This document shows positions 1 to 11,416 of a stretch of 64,000 nucleotides of DNA, piece after piece (position 1 is the stretch's first letter; every line of letters starts with the position of its first letter). A program made the translations under genes and the position numbers. The notes under the pieces were generated by a model. It made no database searches. It saw only the letters and a list, made by a program, of their open reading frames with translations, and was not told where the DNA came from. Source of the stretch: Micropterix aruncella (lineage: Eukaryota; Arthropoda; Insecta; Lepidoptera; Micropterigidae); the NCBI GenBank assembly GCA_944548615.1, contig OX155965.1:17724806-17788805 (forward strand), written 5' to 3'.

Positions 1-431
1 CAAGCATCTATCGGCTTCGAAATTGATTTTAGGCGATAAATCATTAATTTGAATTGGGAAAGTATGCGATGACCGATGATCTTGCAATAAAAGCTATCCA
101 AACTATTGGGGTGCCCTCAGAACACGAAAACAATAAAGAAAATATAACAATAAGTAAACGCGAATATGTTCAATAATAATTTTGAAACAAAAAATAAACA
201 CGTTCATCAGTTATCATTAAGGTGCGATTCCACCAAAATAGTGTGCAGCACATTTGCTTGCACACATTTTGTGCAAAACTCCAACAGTGCAGGTACTAAG
301 CTGGTGTCGCATTTGGCTTCCGTCTCCACTGGTAAGGCTGTGCGTAACTTTTGTAAGCGCACAGTTCAGCACACTTGTGCGCGAACATGTTCACTGAGCA
401 GAGTTTCTGCCGAGACAGTTCAGTAGTTAAT

Positions 432-836
432 ATGAACGGGCAGGAAAACGTAGTGCTTTGTGCTGCAGCATGTGTTTTACTATGTAGTCTCCTTAAAAAG
501 AAACGAAGGAAGAAACCGCGATGTTGGGTGAGGCCGTTACTACAGCGACGGAATGAAGAAACGAATAAATTTCTAGAAGAAATAAAAATAGATCCATTGA
601 GTGGATTTAAAAACTTCACACGTATATCTTGCGAAGATTTTGAGTTGCTGGTTAATGTAACTAGTCCTTTTATTGCTAAGCAAGATACCAACTACAGAAA
701 ATGTGTCCCTGTTTCAATAAGGCTTGCAATCACCTTAAGATATCTTGCTACTGGAGATTCTTTTGCAATAGCCCAGAACCTGAAGATTTTGAGTCCGCGA
801 TTTTCTTCTTTTCTCTTCGGTATTGAGCCAAAATAA
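432..836 (+). pseudogene. Harbinger transposase, N-terminal fragment
   Basis: I place the start at the ATG at 432; an upstream in-frame ATG at 375 lies in the subterminal repeat. The reading frame has a short hydrophobic start, a basic stretch (KKKRRKK), then family-typical blocks: FKNFTRISCEDFELL, a ...PFIAKQDTNYRK segment and LAITLRYLATGDSF. These resemble the N-terminal part of PIF/Harbinger (DDE_Tnp_4) transposases. Homology stops at about 765-770, and the remaining residues to the stop at 834-836 are read-through into the oppositely oriented neighbour. The catalytic DDE region is absent, so this cannot encode an active transposase. Confidence 0.8.
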
Positions 837-1011
837 TCTTCCATTTTCTCATTACCTCAGTCGAGTCACAATTGAAACTTTGCGCCAACTCTTGAGTGGC
901 GTCGTGTTTTTTGTTTTTATTTTTATAATCACTGTGACTAGAATCCCATAATACAGGATAAGTTTCAATAGCTTGAATAAAATTAATAATTTTATCATTC
1001 GTCCAATCCAT
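748..1011 (-). pseudogene. MADF/Myb-like DNA-binding protein of Harbinger, truncated
   Basis: Starts at the ATG complement of 1009-1011. The N-terminal 60 or so residues form a MADF-type domain: a FIQAIETYPVLWD block, the SDYKNKNKK block, then EVMRKWKIILAQYRRE. In PIF/Harbinger transposons a second ORF of this kind supplies a DNA-binding partner for the transposase. Only the N-terminal domain and a short SKSSGSG linker remain; the frame then runs into the transposase fragment on the other strand. The C-terminal half has been lost in the same deletion that truncated the transposase. Confidence 0.8.
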
Positions 1012-1158
1012 ATTTAGCTTGGTTAATTAACAATGTACGCGCACAAATCAATGTTTTCACTCCGGTAGCGGAAGCAAGACTGAGTTCGCGCACAACAGGT
1101 TTGTACACGTCGACGCGAGTCCACTGCCTGCATGTGTGCGCGCACAAAAGTATACAGA

Positions 1159-1191
1159 TGTGCGCGAACATTTCTAGAATGTTCGCGCACA
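1159..1191. repeat. 33-bp palindrome, subterminal in Harbinger element
   Basis: Two 13-bp arms TGTGCGCGAACAT and its exact complement flank a 7-bp centre (TTCTAGA). The half-site GCGCGAACAT is also seen near the other end of the element at about 380-392. Repeated subterminal motifs like this are often transposase-binding sites; that role is inferred. Confidence 0.6.
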
Positions 1192-1296
1192 ATTTGTTAT
1201 TGTTTGCTTAGTGAGTCGACCAGAATAAACATTTGTGTCGCACAATGTGCATTGCAGTGCCGCACAGTTCTGCACACTGGTGGAATCGCATCTTTA

Positions 1297-2289
1297 TACC
1301 TACATCAAAAGTTTTCATTGTGCATCGGCAGCATACGAACAAAGGTTTTTAATTAGAATATGTAATTGGAATATAAATGTTGGAATTAGAATATGGAATA
1401 TCTAAGGAACCTCATCTCATCTCAAAAATTAAAAAAAATACTACTAGATTCGATCATTGTAATGCTAAATGTGATAGAAAAAAGCTTCGGACACGCAATA
1501 TTTCAGGACAAAAAATATACATTTACGTAAAAAAATGGTTTTATACTTAGTATTTAAGAAAACTAACAACCTACTACCATGTATGTGTTACGTATTATTT
1601 TTTAAAAACGTACCGAAATCTCTTATTATTCGGAATCAGCGTGGTGAATATCGTTGAGTGACGTTAAAAAATCAACAATGTAGATAAGGTGCATATAATG
1701 CATTAATACCGTATTATTTTTTTGCTGACATATTAAGTACTAAATTGGAATTTATGCAGTTTAGCCAACTATATTGTAAGTTATAATGTCACCCCACTAA
1801 TGCATCACGCTGATTCTGAAACGGTGAAAATCTTTGCTCTATCTCTATTTTTAGTTTATTATCCTAACTTTTATATTATACCTACTCCATTATACTCGAA
1901 TCTATTATCCATTATACTCAAATTGCCACATGGCCCAACTCTACCTCAAACCTGTCAATATCGTAAACAAGTTCGAAATTCAAATTTTGACGTGTGTCAA
2001 TTTTGTTTATTTATGTTTATTATATTTATAAAGACAATCGATACAGACCAGGAAATAAATATATCCTTATAAGAATCGCCGCTGTTTATGACTAATCCAA
2101 CGTAGCCAGCTATTGCGGTTTGATGCCGATAAAATCGTTTGCTGCCAACTTTAGAAAACAGGTTTTCGTGTGAAGTAAATTCCACCGCGCGCGTTTTCTG
2201 TCGGCTTCACAACAACGAAAACCAAATGTATCGCCATTATATCTTACGTTTTGATCGAATTTCGAGTAATTTAAACTTTTTACCTGGCA
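1297..2289. other. AT-rich unique-looking DNA, no gene seen
   Basis: Low-complexity AT-rich sequence with only short chance reading frames. I see no terminal repeats, splice-framed coding blocks or RNA gene. Confidence 0.5.
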
Positions 2290-2850
2290 TTAGAAGAGTG
2301 ACGAACAGAAGGCCGAGCGCCGCACCTGTCGCTCGCCCGCACAACAGCATCGTTCCGTCGTTTTTTGGTCGTTTTCCAAACAAAACTTATAATATTAGTG
2401 TAAAATAGTCACACAAAACAGTCACAATGTACCTTTCCCGCGCGGCACAGGTGCACCGTCAAACAATCGGAACAAAACACAAGTGTCACGGCTTCCAAAC
2501 AGTTTCGAAAGTTGGCGAAACTCGCGCAAAGTTCACAGGAAACGCGTTTCAACCATCGCGAATCACGAGACGCACCGCTGCCGTTGTTTATTTTGAGTTT
2601 TATTACAAAACATCGAGTTGAATACGTAAAATACTCGACGGCGGATGACGCAGAGGCGGCGACGACAACGCCCTCGCTCGCTCACGTCAAAAACAAGACT
2701 GACTCGAGTAGAGTGCGGCGCGCTCGCCGTTCGCTGGAAGAAATTAATATTTTTTGTACTCGTTGTGTTCACAAACGCACGCGCGATGGGACGCTCAACG
2801 GATATAACCGAAACATTCAAAAGAGGACAATGGGTAATTTCGTACCCACT
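2290..2850 (+). promoter_or_regulatory. CpG-rich block, possible promoter and first exon of a host gene
   Basis: This block stands out from its AT-rich surroundings by many CG dinucleotides and higher GC content. An ATG at 2787 opens a short frame (MGRSTDITETFKRGQW) that runs to GG|GTAATT at about 2832, a plausible splice donor. That arrangement fits a promoter plus a short first coding exon, but the peptide is not recognisable and no continuation is identifiable. A decayed LTR or repeat would also give GC-rich sequence. No TE termini were found. Confidence 0.25.
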
Positions 2851-3281
2851 TGCGGAGTTTTTTGTAACACTTTACCTCATATACCAAGCGAAAGCTTATT
2901 ACAAGTGTAACATTTCATTCTACAGCAACTAACCAGAAATACGTGTCCAAAAAAAGTTATGGTAGAAAGTTGAATTTGCAAAATACCTTTTTTATTTAAT
3001 AATTACACTTTTTTTAGTAAAATACCTTGTTTTATTTAGGCAATACAGTTTTTTGCATTATTTATAAAGTTAAAATATATTAAAAATATCACAAACTATA
3101 AACCTATATTAATATCAACTATTAATAGTAAATATGACTGCATAGTATCGAGCGAGTGAGTACTTTATCTTGTCCCGAAACAAAAGCGGTAAATAAGTTT
3201 ATGGAAGATAAATAAACAGCCAATAATTAAGATTAAGATAGATGATCAGTGTGCGGGTGTCGGGTAAGATTCGGCGCCTGG

Positions 3282-3444
3282 GCCGTCGAAATTACTTTGT
3301 TTTACGTTGGGTTGTCTAAACAAGTTTTCGGATGAAAGAGACACAGTAAATAAGCAAAACAGAGATGCATACTCACTGTATGTATGGCTGGCAGGTAAAA
3401 TTTGGCGCCTGGACCGTTGTCAATCCTTCATTTCACGTTGAGGG
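3282..3444 (+). repeat. 163-bp inverted repeat, left arm
   Basis: This segment is identical, by my base-by-base reading, to the reverse complement of 5513-5675. The arms are separated by 2,068 bp. Within and just before the arm, the motif GGCGCCTGG(G/A)CCGT occurs twice (3273 and about 3404), so it also has an internal partial duplication. It is not one of the terminal inverted repeats I can assign to a transposon. Confidence 0.85.
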
Positions 3445-3449
3445 TCACA

Positions 3450-3559
3450 TAGATAAGGTGGAATCTAGTCGGCATCACTGTGACATGTGAAGAATGTATG
3501 GGATAAAGTGAGAAAGACATCAGCGATGGCACATATCTTGGCCAACGTGTAGAGCGGGC
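3450..3559. mobile_element. Truncated copy of GGCCAACGTG-type MITE
   Basis: The sequence is similar to the right two thirds of the palindromic element at 6435-6577: it shares AAGGTGGAA...GTCGGCA..CACTGTGACAT and ends with TTGGCCAACGTGTAGAGCGGGC. The left terminal repeat is missing and the 163-bp repeat arm lies directly upstream. Confidence 0.6.
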
Positions 3560-3649
3560 ATTAGAATATCGTCTTATCGAAAACATCCACTGGATCCGCG
3601 GAAAAATACCTGTATATATGATCCACCGTGCGACGCCCACATAATTAGA

Positions 3650-4874
3650 AGGAATTAAAAGATTTCGAACGACTAAACAAAGAAACGGAGAGATGATGAT
3701 TCAGAGAGTTCGGGGAAGAATCACGCCTGCGACGCTCGCTTCCGCCGCGGCGAACTTACGGCCCTAACTGACATTTTAAACATGCGAAAGAACTTTAAAA
3801 AATGTAATTATGCATATACGAGTAAACCTCTGAACGCGAACATTACGTGCAGTATTTTCGACGTGAAGTTAAATGTATACCGTCGTCTGGATAGAGCTGC
3901 GGACAAGTATACACCATCTGTTCTTACTCAAGGGCCTGCAGATACTGGGTAGTTTTTGAGAACGTCTCCAAAGATATTGGTTAGTCTTTGAGAACGTCCA
4001 GTTCCAGTAACGGGCCCAGGTTCTAAATAGTAGTCAGATAAAGTTCACACGAGGAGAATAAAATAGACACGAGCTTATAATTAAGGAACCAACAAAACAA
4101 AGCAATTGCAAATTTATTTCTTCGGTGTAAAAAAAATTGGATTTTTTACATGAAATCCATTTATTGTTTGGTTTTTGGTAAAATTTTAATGTTATAAGGG
4201 AATCGCTTTAAAAGTTCCATATACGTTACCTGTGTATTTTTCGTATTGAATTTTATTTGTAGTCACCGTCTTCGATTGTTGATGTTGCACGTGCAATAAT
4301 AATGATTGGATCATCCTAAGCAATAGATATACCCAGCTATTCGAGGAGAAAGCCGTTCCAGACACATTCGGAGTAAAGTTTTGATGATTGTATTGATATA
4401 TTTTGTGTATTACCATTGTCCATTCTAATACAATAGTTCTGTGCGTTTTATTTAGTTTTCAGTCAAATTTGTAATTGCTTAATTGCAAAATTGTAATTGC
4501 TTACGACTGAGGGCTAAAAACATTTATATTTCATTAATTCCTTTTAGCCTTTTTCGTTTTTACTTCCGCAAAACAGGAAATTATACACATCTACGTATAT
4601 TTCCATTATCTATATATACGTAAGTCACAGAATGTCTAGAATTAATGAGTTTTCTAACAAAATAAATTTAGCTAGAGTTTTATAATTGAAGTACCTTTGG
4701 TAAAAAGTCTTTTCCTCTGGGACTAAGATATATTTTAAAGAATCACCCTTTTTTTTGAACTATAGAAAATTAACAAATGATGTATCTTAATATTTCACGT
4801 ACCTACCTTTATACATAATATGTAGTATATACATAACTTTTATTAACATACATATATGGTACACGTGTATATTA
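3650..4874. other. AT-rich sequence without recognised genes
   Basis: Only short reading frames are present. A short direct repeat (GAGAACGTC at about 3957 and 3990) is visible. I see no RNA gene or element termini. Confidence 0.45.
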
Positions 4875-4878
4875 TTAA

Positions 4879-5140
4879 CCCCTCAAGCCCCGATTGGCCG
4901 ATATCGGCCACAACACGATTCAGCGTGACGGCCCCGTTTTAATTTAATTTTAATTTAATTTATTTTAATTTATTATGTTTTATTATGTTAAAATATTTCA
5001 ATTTGATTATGGGTACAGTGGTTTGGCAGTAATTAATGTTTCGGTGAGACAGTGTCATAATTCTATTTTAGTACCAATTTTTACTAAAAATTTTTGGGAC
5101 AGCATCTTGTCAATCGGCTGAGGGGCCGAGGCCTGAAGGG
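4879..5140. mobile_element. piggyBac-like MITE (TTAA target)
   Basis: Inverted termini CCCCTCAAGCCCCGATTGG and a diverged complement at the right end (GAGGCCTGAAGGG) are immediately flanked by TTAA at 4875-4878 and 5141-5144. TTAA duplication with CCC-starting termini is the hallmark of piggyBac-type elements. The 262-bp interior is AT-rich and non-coding. A second element with similar termini lies at 37550-37790. Confidence 0.75.
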
Positions 5141-5512
5141 TTAAAAGACTTTTATATAAAAATCGATATCAATAATGCTATATAGGTTGGTACCATTTCG
5201 ATTCAATAAATTTGGACAATGATCATCTTTTTATGACACGTGTACCCAGAGTGTAACAACTAGGGACTCATAGAAATTAATTGGGCTTGCGAAATATACA
5301 CATCCGAAATTTTGTATACATGGATGTTGTGAAATAAACTAGTTATTTAACCTAGTTAACTAGGCTTTGCTATGTAACTAGGGTTTTTACAAGCCTTTAT
5401 ATGAATCAACAGTTGAACTAAGATCCAATGGTAAAGTAAAGATCAATCAAGTCCAGTATCACAGCCAGAAAGTAAAAAACGGCATCACATGAAAGCAGAA
5501 GACACTTAGAAC

Positions 5513-5675
5513 CCCTCAACGTGAAATGAAGGATTGACAACGGTCCAGGCGCCAAATTTTACCTGCCAGCCATACATACAGTGAGTATGCATCTCTGTTT
5601 TGCTTATTTACTGTGTCTCTTTCATCCGAAAACTTGTTTAGACAACCCAACGTAAAACAAAGTAATTTCGACGGC
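5513..5675 (-). repeat. 163-bp inverted repeat, right arm
   Basis: This is the reverse complement of 3282-3444 with no differences that I can find. Directly right of it (5676-6060) is a stretch with a TATATAAG box (about 5880), an AATAAAG-like signal and a GA-rich direct repeat (GAGGCGAGGCAC units at 5980-6010). That resembles the end of an LTR or another retroelement but I cannot bound it. Confidence 0.85.
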
Positions 5676-6434
5676 AAACTTTTCTCTGGTCGTAACGGTC
5701 TCCGTTCCATCGGGTTCAGAAGAGGGAGGAAGAGAGAGTGCACCCGTGGTCGCGCGCCCACCTATGCACTATAATATAGCCTGCGCACTTGACTGCTTCC
5801 GAACAATGGACTCTGAGAAGACTAAAGAAGTCACTAGACTCTACAATACAGTCGCTATGGCCGAACACGGCTAGAAGGATATATAAGACATTGCCATGTG
5901 GCAATAAGCTCGCCTTGTTGTATACATAAAGAGTTTATTATTATTATTATTAATTTTCCATCGATCACGCGGGGTGCGAGGCGAGACACGAGGCGAGGCA
6001 CGAGGCGACGTACCAGACGAGAGTGTAAATGTGCTATCAAAGTATTTTTATTCGCCCACTAGTGTTGTGCAGCAGTTCGTTTTCACTGCTTAAAATTAAC
6101 TTATAACAATAAATTTCTTTTTTATACTTCTACTTTCTTTATGAAATTACGATTACATCATTCAACTTAATAAGGATTAAATCCTTCAATTCGATAAGAA
6201 TATAATAGATAAACTTAATTTGTGGTGTTGCATAGTTAGGTGGGTTTTTAATAACATTTCTTAGTGCTAAAATATCTGCCATTTCGGCGTAAGGCAGAAG
6301 AGGGACAATCGTTCCCTTAGAAGATTGTTCACAATGTCAAATCTCTGAAATAGAGATATTTAAAAATAACGCGTCATCAACAATGGGAATTAGCCATTAA
6401 ACTAACACGACTGATATCATACACTTTTGCTAAT

Positions 6435-6577
6435 GCCCCCTCCACACGTTGGCCAATGTCGACCAATAATGCTAAGGTGGAAGCGAGTCAGCACCACTGT
6501 GACATCGGAAAAATGTATGGTAAAGAACGAGAGAGTCATAGGCGATGCGGCCAACGCTGGCCAACATGTGGAGGGGC
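6435..6577. mobile_element. Palindromic MITE with about 20-bp TIRs
   Basis: The left end GCCCCCTCCACACGTTGGCC and the right end GGCCAACATGTGGAGGGGC are near-perfect inverted repeats. The 143-bp body is non-coding. Related pieces occur at 3450-3559 and 29901-29979, so it is a repeated family. The target duplication could not be resolved because TA/AT letters flank both ends. Confidence 0.7.
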
Positions 6578-6731
6578 TATAAGATCGCGGAGGAGGGATA
6601 ATGGGGGTTATTCCCGTTAGTAAAACTGTGAAAAGTAAGCGTTTTGCGATATTTTGGATTCGCGATTTCGAGTAAACGATTCTGCAAGCAAGAATACATA
6701 TAGAATAGATGAAAAGTTCACGAAGGAAAGT

Positions 6732-7135
<404 letters not shown>

Positions 7136-7139
7136 ATTC

Positions 7140-9333
7140 ATATGTCATAAATACCTACAATAGTTTGCGCTTAATCAAAAATTGTAAAAAAAACACAAAC
7201 AAGCAAGTAAACAAGCAAAAATCAAAGCGAATACGGCCAATTGTCGACGTTAAAAGTCTTGTTATTGTCGAGAAGTTTTAGCTCAAAGTTTTAAATCTGA
7301 CTTGGTCATCTTTTTATGCACCCATGTTTTTTTTTTAAATTTTGGGAAATAAAACACGAGAAATAATTGGAAGAATCAAAAACGAATCAAGGAGAAACAA
7401 AGAGTGCAAAATTATAAAAAAATAAATTAGTCAACATTTATCTGAAATTCAGATATTCAAAAATAAAAAAAAAATACCATTCTCAAATCCAATAATTATT
7501 AGTTTAAATAATGATAGTCACAATAAAGGCCTAATAAAAAGTATCCAATATAGCTAAAAATATTGTCAAATATTTTTTTTAAAGTAAAACAACATAGATT
7601 GCAAATGATACGTAATATAAAGTAATGGGGAAAAAAATAGTTATGAATATCAATAAAAATACTAATTAATCATATGGGAAACAATCAAATTCCTAATCTT
7701 ATGAAACCAATAATAAAAAATTCAAAAACAATGACGTTAATTCTCCAACATTTTAGCCTCCGACAATTTTTAAACTTGTTTATTAGGAAACTTTTTAAGA
7801 AATTACTAAATTGAAGAGTATTTGGTTTGTCTTTTATCTTTATAGGCATTAGCTTTAAATATGTTATATCGAAATATGCTAGACTTCGCTTATATAAGTT
7901 GCTTTGTTTAAATAGAATATTAAGATTATATTTGCTTTTCGTATTAAAATTATGCGCATCATACCTTCTTTCCATATCGTGTGTGAAAAACTGTCCAGTA
8001 ACTTGTGCAAGTAGAGAAACTTAACGTTAATATATTTACGTGAATACCTATATTATGAAAGTGGCCTGCAAGAATATTCGATATCTGCATTTATAAATAA
8101 TTGTGATTGTTTGCATTTGCAAATTAAAAAAGACATTGAAATAATATTTAATAACTAAAATTATCTCACAATATTTTTTTTAGTTTTAAGTTTATTCTAT
8201 TTGTCTCAGTCTATTTAACGGAAGTTTATATTATTTTTTAATGCCGATTTTAATACTGGAATTGCGGTTTTTTTTTAAATTTTAGGACTACATGGCGATT
8301 AAATTGTATGAGCATTTTACTACAACGTGTAAATAATTTATTGTACTATTAAAGCCCTGTTCACCCTAAAACGGGTTAGTCCTAGTATGATGATAGAATC
8401 AAATAAGCATGAGATATATTAAGGTTTGGCAATTCTAGTCCCGTTATTTTAGTAGCCAAAACCAATATTTTATAGAAATGAATTATTAATAATATAAAAT
8501 AATATTGAAAGTGTCAAAACCTATAGTATGAACGTGGGGTAAAATATTTGGCTCATATTTAGTAAGAATCGTTATAAGTTTACATAAAATGAAAAAATAT
8601 CATTGAAATCTACTGGAGATTATATCATTAAAGGATTGCTTCGTTATTATTTTAAACTTGGACTACCAATCAAGAATCCTCGTTGTGTTTTTAACAATAG
8701 CTCTTACTAAGTGGCATTCCTTGTCTTTACGAGGAAATGTTTATAATATTAATTTCATTATACTAATTTGCAAATAATGTTTGTAAGCGATATGGACAGC
8801 TCCTGAACTAAAGCAATATTTTTATGACGGCAAACATCAATAGCTTTTATCGACATATTTAGCCGTTTTTGTTTTCGAATAGCAAGCACACTCTGAAAGC
8901 TGATCTACTCCATTAGTATTCAATCCATGCCCAGAGGGAAGAATGATGGGTTTTCAATGCTTGTCATCGTCCCATCAATATTGTGCTGTTTTTGTAGTCA
9001 GCCCATGTCTGTCGCAGCAGCGCAGGAAAAAGTTACCAAAAAAAAATATCCACTCCGGCGGCCGGTGCATTATCGGAATTATACACTCACGTCGTTAGAG
9101 TAATATTAATTTCCAAAAGGCCATCGACAGAGCGAGCAGTTGGGCAATGATAAAAACTCGTATAAGATCCGGATGACCGGATTTCCTCCTTTGAAGAATT
9201 GTATACATAAAAAATAACAGAAGTAACCATAAAAAAGTTGTTGGATCACAGAAGGTCTGAAAATTTCTTAGGCTGAACTTCAGGTATGTATATCCATGTT
9301 TTAATCACATTTTGGAACTGATAAACATGGACA
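7140..9333. other. AT-rich sequence, no gene seen
   Basis: About 2.2 kb of AT-rich DNA with short frames only. No recognisable protein blocks, inverted termini or RNA gene were found. Confidence 0.45.
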
Positions 9334-9591
9334 GGCCCGGTGGCATAGTGGTTAGGTCGCCTAATCACCATTTTCCTTTAGGATAAAATCAATTCAATTC
9401 TGTCGATCGAATGCAATAACAAGACACATACACACACATGTTACACGTACACATACATATAAACACTTCATAGAGTTGGTTGTAAGACATTGTCATATGA
9501 TAAGATAGATATTGTCACAACGATACATATGATAATAAACCCGCCCATTGTGAAATTTCAAGATGAAGAGTAGTAACAAACAAACAAATAT
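9334..9591 (+). mobile_element. tRNA-derived SINE, copy 1 (B box deleted)
   Basis: The head GGCCCGGTGGCATAGTGGTTAGG is a Pol III A-box-like tRNA start. The following about 42 bp that hold the B box in copies at 23760 and 36081 are missing here, so the A box is joined almost directly to CACCATTTTCC. The body (ATTCTGTCGATCGAATGCAA, then ACACACATGTTACACG and CATACATATA) matches the other copies and ends in an AAAC-rich tail. Without a B box this copy should not be transcribed by Pol III. Confidence 0.8.
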
Positions 9592-9822
9592 AATTTGGAT
9601 TATGATAATGCATGAAATGTATCGTCGCCCTGTGATGTAGTCCTTTTTGAATATTGGAAAGAGTTGATGTTCCATTAGATGACAGATCCCAATAAAATCG
9701 AAAAGCAGCACTCCATGACCTTTCCCAGAAAATTTATACTTTCACGTTATTTAAATAAATAAATAAGAAATATCATCCCATCAAAAATAATGTGATCGAA
9801 AACAAAGAAATATTTTATTACA

Positions 9823-10289
9823 CTAGTGGTATTACCCGGCGTTGCCCGTGTTGTATACGTTCTCGAATACTGATGTATACCAATTTGCATGGCGATCGGT
9901 TAAACGGTATTTAAGTTGATGTGCTGCAGCGCAATCTAGTGGCGAGTTACAACAAAGGGAATAGCGCGAAAATAATATGCGTTCTCAAATGTCTATGTAT
10001 ACCAATTTTCATGGCGATCGGTTTAACGGTATAGAAGTTAATATGCTGCAGCGCCATATAGTTTTGTTTTAATACTGTTAATAGCGCGAAAATATTATCC
10101 GTGCTGAAATTTCTATGTATATCAATTTTCATGGCGATCGGTTGAGTGGTGTAGAAGTTGATGTGCTGCAGCGCCATCTAGTGGTAAGTTACAACAAAGT
10201 GGATATCAGGAAACTCAGGTTTCGAAGTGTATTAAGCTTGGACAGACAGATATACAAAATCCATTTTTATATAATAATATGTATATAGA
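9823..10289 (-). mobile_element. Non-autonomous Helitron-like element
   Basis: Read on the minus strand it begins TCTATATACATATTATTATA at 10289 and ends ...ACGCCGGGTAATACCACTAG at 9823. The flanking bases are A before the TC and T after the CTAG, which is the Helitron target preference. The terminal hairpin is weak (a 3-4 bp GGC/GCC stem). The interior holds three tandem copies of a unit of about 121 bp. No Rep/helicase gene is present. Confidence 0.55.
9858..10200. repeat. Three tandem copies of a 121-bp unit
   Basis: Units begin near 9858, 9980 and 10101, each with a variant of ATGTATACCAATTTTCATGG followed by CGATCGGTT, then GATGTGCTGCAGCGCCAT. They lie inside the Helitron-like element. 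The reading frame on the minus strand is repetitive for this reason and is not a gene. Confidence 0.8.
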
Positions 10290-10299
10290 TGGACATGAT

Positions 10300-11105
10300 T
10301 AAAGAAACAAGAACAGAGAACTGTTAGGCCCAGCAATAGAAGTCGAAAAATTATACGCCGCCAATGAGTGTATTTCTAATTTAACGTGCGATTCTTGCAT
10401 TTTTATCATCATTTTGTCCAGATGTTGTTATCGTCCGATGATTTTTTATCGATGTTCGGTGTTTTCCCGATTTTTTTAACCTCAAAAAATTAACAGCAAC
10501 CATTTCAATAAAATTGAAAATCTATTTTGATCTCTTCATTGGCTTCCAATTGTACCTATTTCATTTTCTGACACGTCACGCCTGCTTTCATCGCAGTGAA
10601 ATAATAATCGACGAGTAGAGCATAGTACGCTTGAAATATAAATCAAATCGTTCGATATTTTTTTAAGATTCAGCGTAGCCAACGAACGAATTTATGGCTT
10701 CCTCGCATTGAAACGTCAAAGTGTCGCAGCGCATCGTATTTTTAAATTTTACGTGCACCGTACGAAAATCGTTGCATTGCCAGAAGAGGGAGGAATGATG
10801 TTAGAAAAAGCTTAGATAGGCAGTGACGTCGCAAGTTTTTGCGATTTCTGATTTTTGCAAGTCACACGATTTACTGCTTACCCAGTATCTCATGTTTTCT
10901 TCTTCTTCTTGTTACTTTATGGCAATAATAGTCGGTGCTTTTCTGCCAAGTCGTTTTCGGAGGGCATCTAAGTTAGTTTGTTATGTATAAGACGGCACAA
11001 TACTGAAACAAGGGATACTTATTTATAGAAATGTAGGTGCATATAGCATAAAACATGGTTATTGGGGATGATACAAACAAGGAAAGGATGTGAAATATGC
11101 TATTA
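10300..11105. other. No gene recognised
   Basis: AT-rich spacer. The part next to 11105 is probably the 3' UTR of the minus-strand LINE that ends here, but I cannot set its boundary. Confidence 0.4.
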
Positions 11106-11107
11106 CA

Positions 11108-11416
11108 CTATACAGAAATATTATTAAGGGAAATAAATATACATATTACTTTATATATTTTGGGAGAGTTTAGAGATAACAAGTGGAGAACACATAGAGG
11201 GAGTTGGATGTTATACTTTATAAGGTCTGGGATAAAACTCGGATAATTATTGAAGATGGGACAGTTAAAGAATAGATGGTCCAGCGTGCAATACCCGTGT
11301 CCACAATCGCATTGCGGAGACGCGAGAACATTAATACGGTGGAGGTGCGATGGGGTGGAGCAATGTCCGATCCTCATGCGGCAGATTATCGAAATCTCTT
11401 TCCGACTAAATCTCAT
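11108..11416 (-). pseudogene. LINE ORF2 C-terminal zinc-knuckle fragment
   Basis: The frame reads ...RMRIGHCSTPSHLHRI..., then CDCGHGYCTLDHLFFNCP, then a leucine-rich tail. The C-x-C...H...C arrangement after an RNase H-like end is typical of the C-terminus of Jockey/I-type non-LTR retrotransposon polyproteins. Endonuclease and reverse transcriptase parts are missing, as expected for a 5'-truncated insertion. Confidence 0.75.

Larger units (their letters stand above)
220..1293. mobile_element. PIF/Harbinger transposon, internally deleted
   Basis: Terminal inverted repeats of 16 bp, AGGTGCGATTCCACCA at 220-235 and its complement ending at 1293, match at 15 of 16 positions. Each end is followed outward by TTA (217-219 and 1294-1296), the 3-bp target duplication typical of PIF/Harbinger elements. 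Inside are a truncated transposase on the + strand and a truncated MADF/Myb-like gene on the - strand, facing each other, which is the usual two-gene content of the superfamily. At 1,074 bp it is much shorter than an autonomous element, so a central deletion is inferred. Subterminal GTGCGCGAACA-like motifs recur near both ends and could be transposase-binding sites. Confidence 0.85.
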
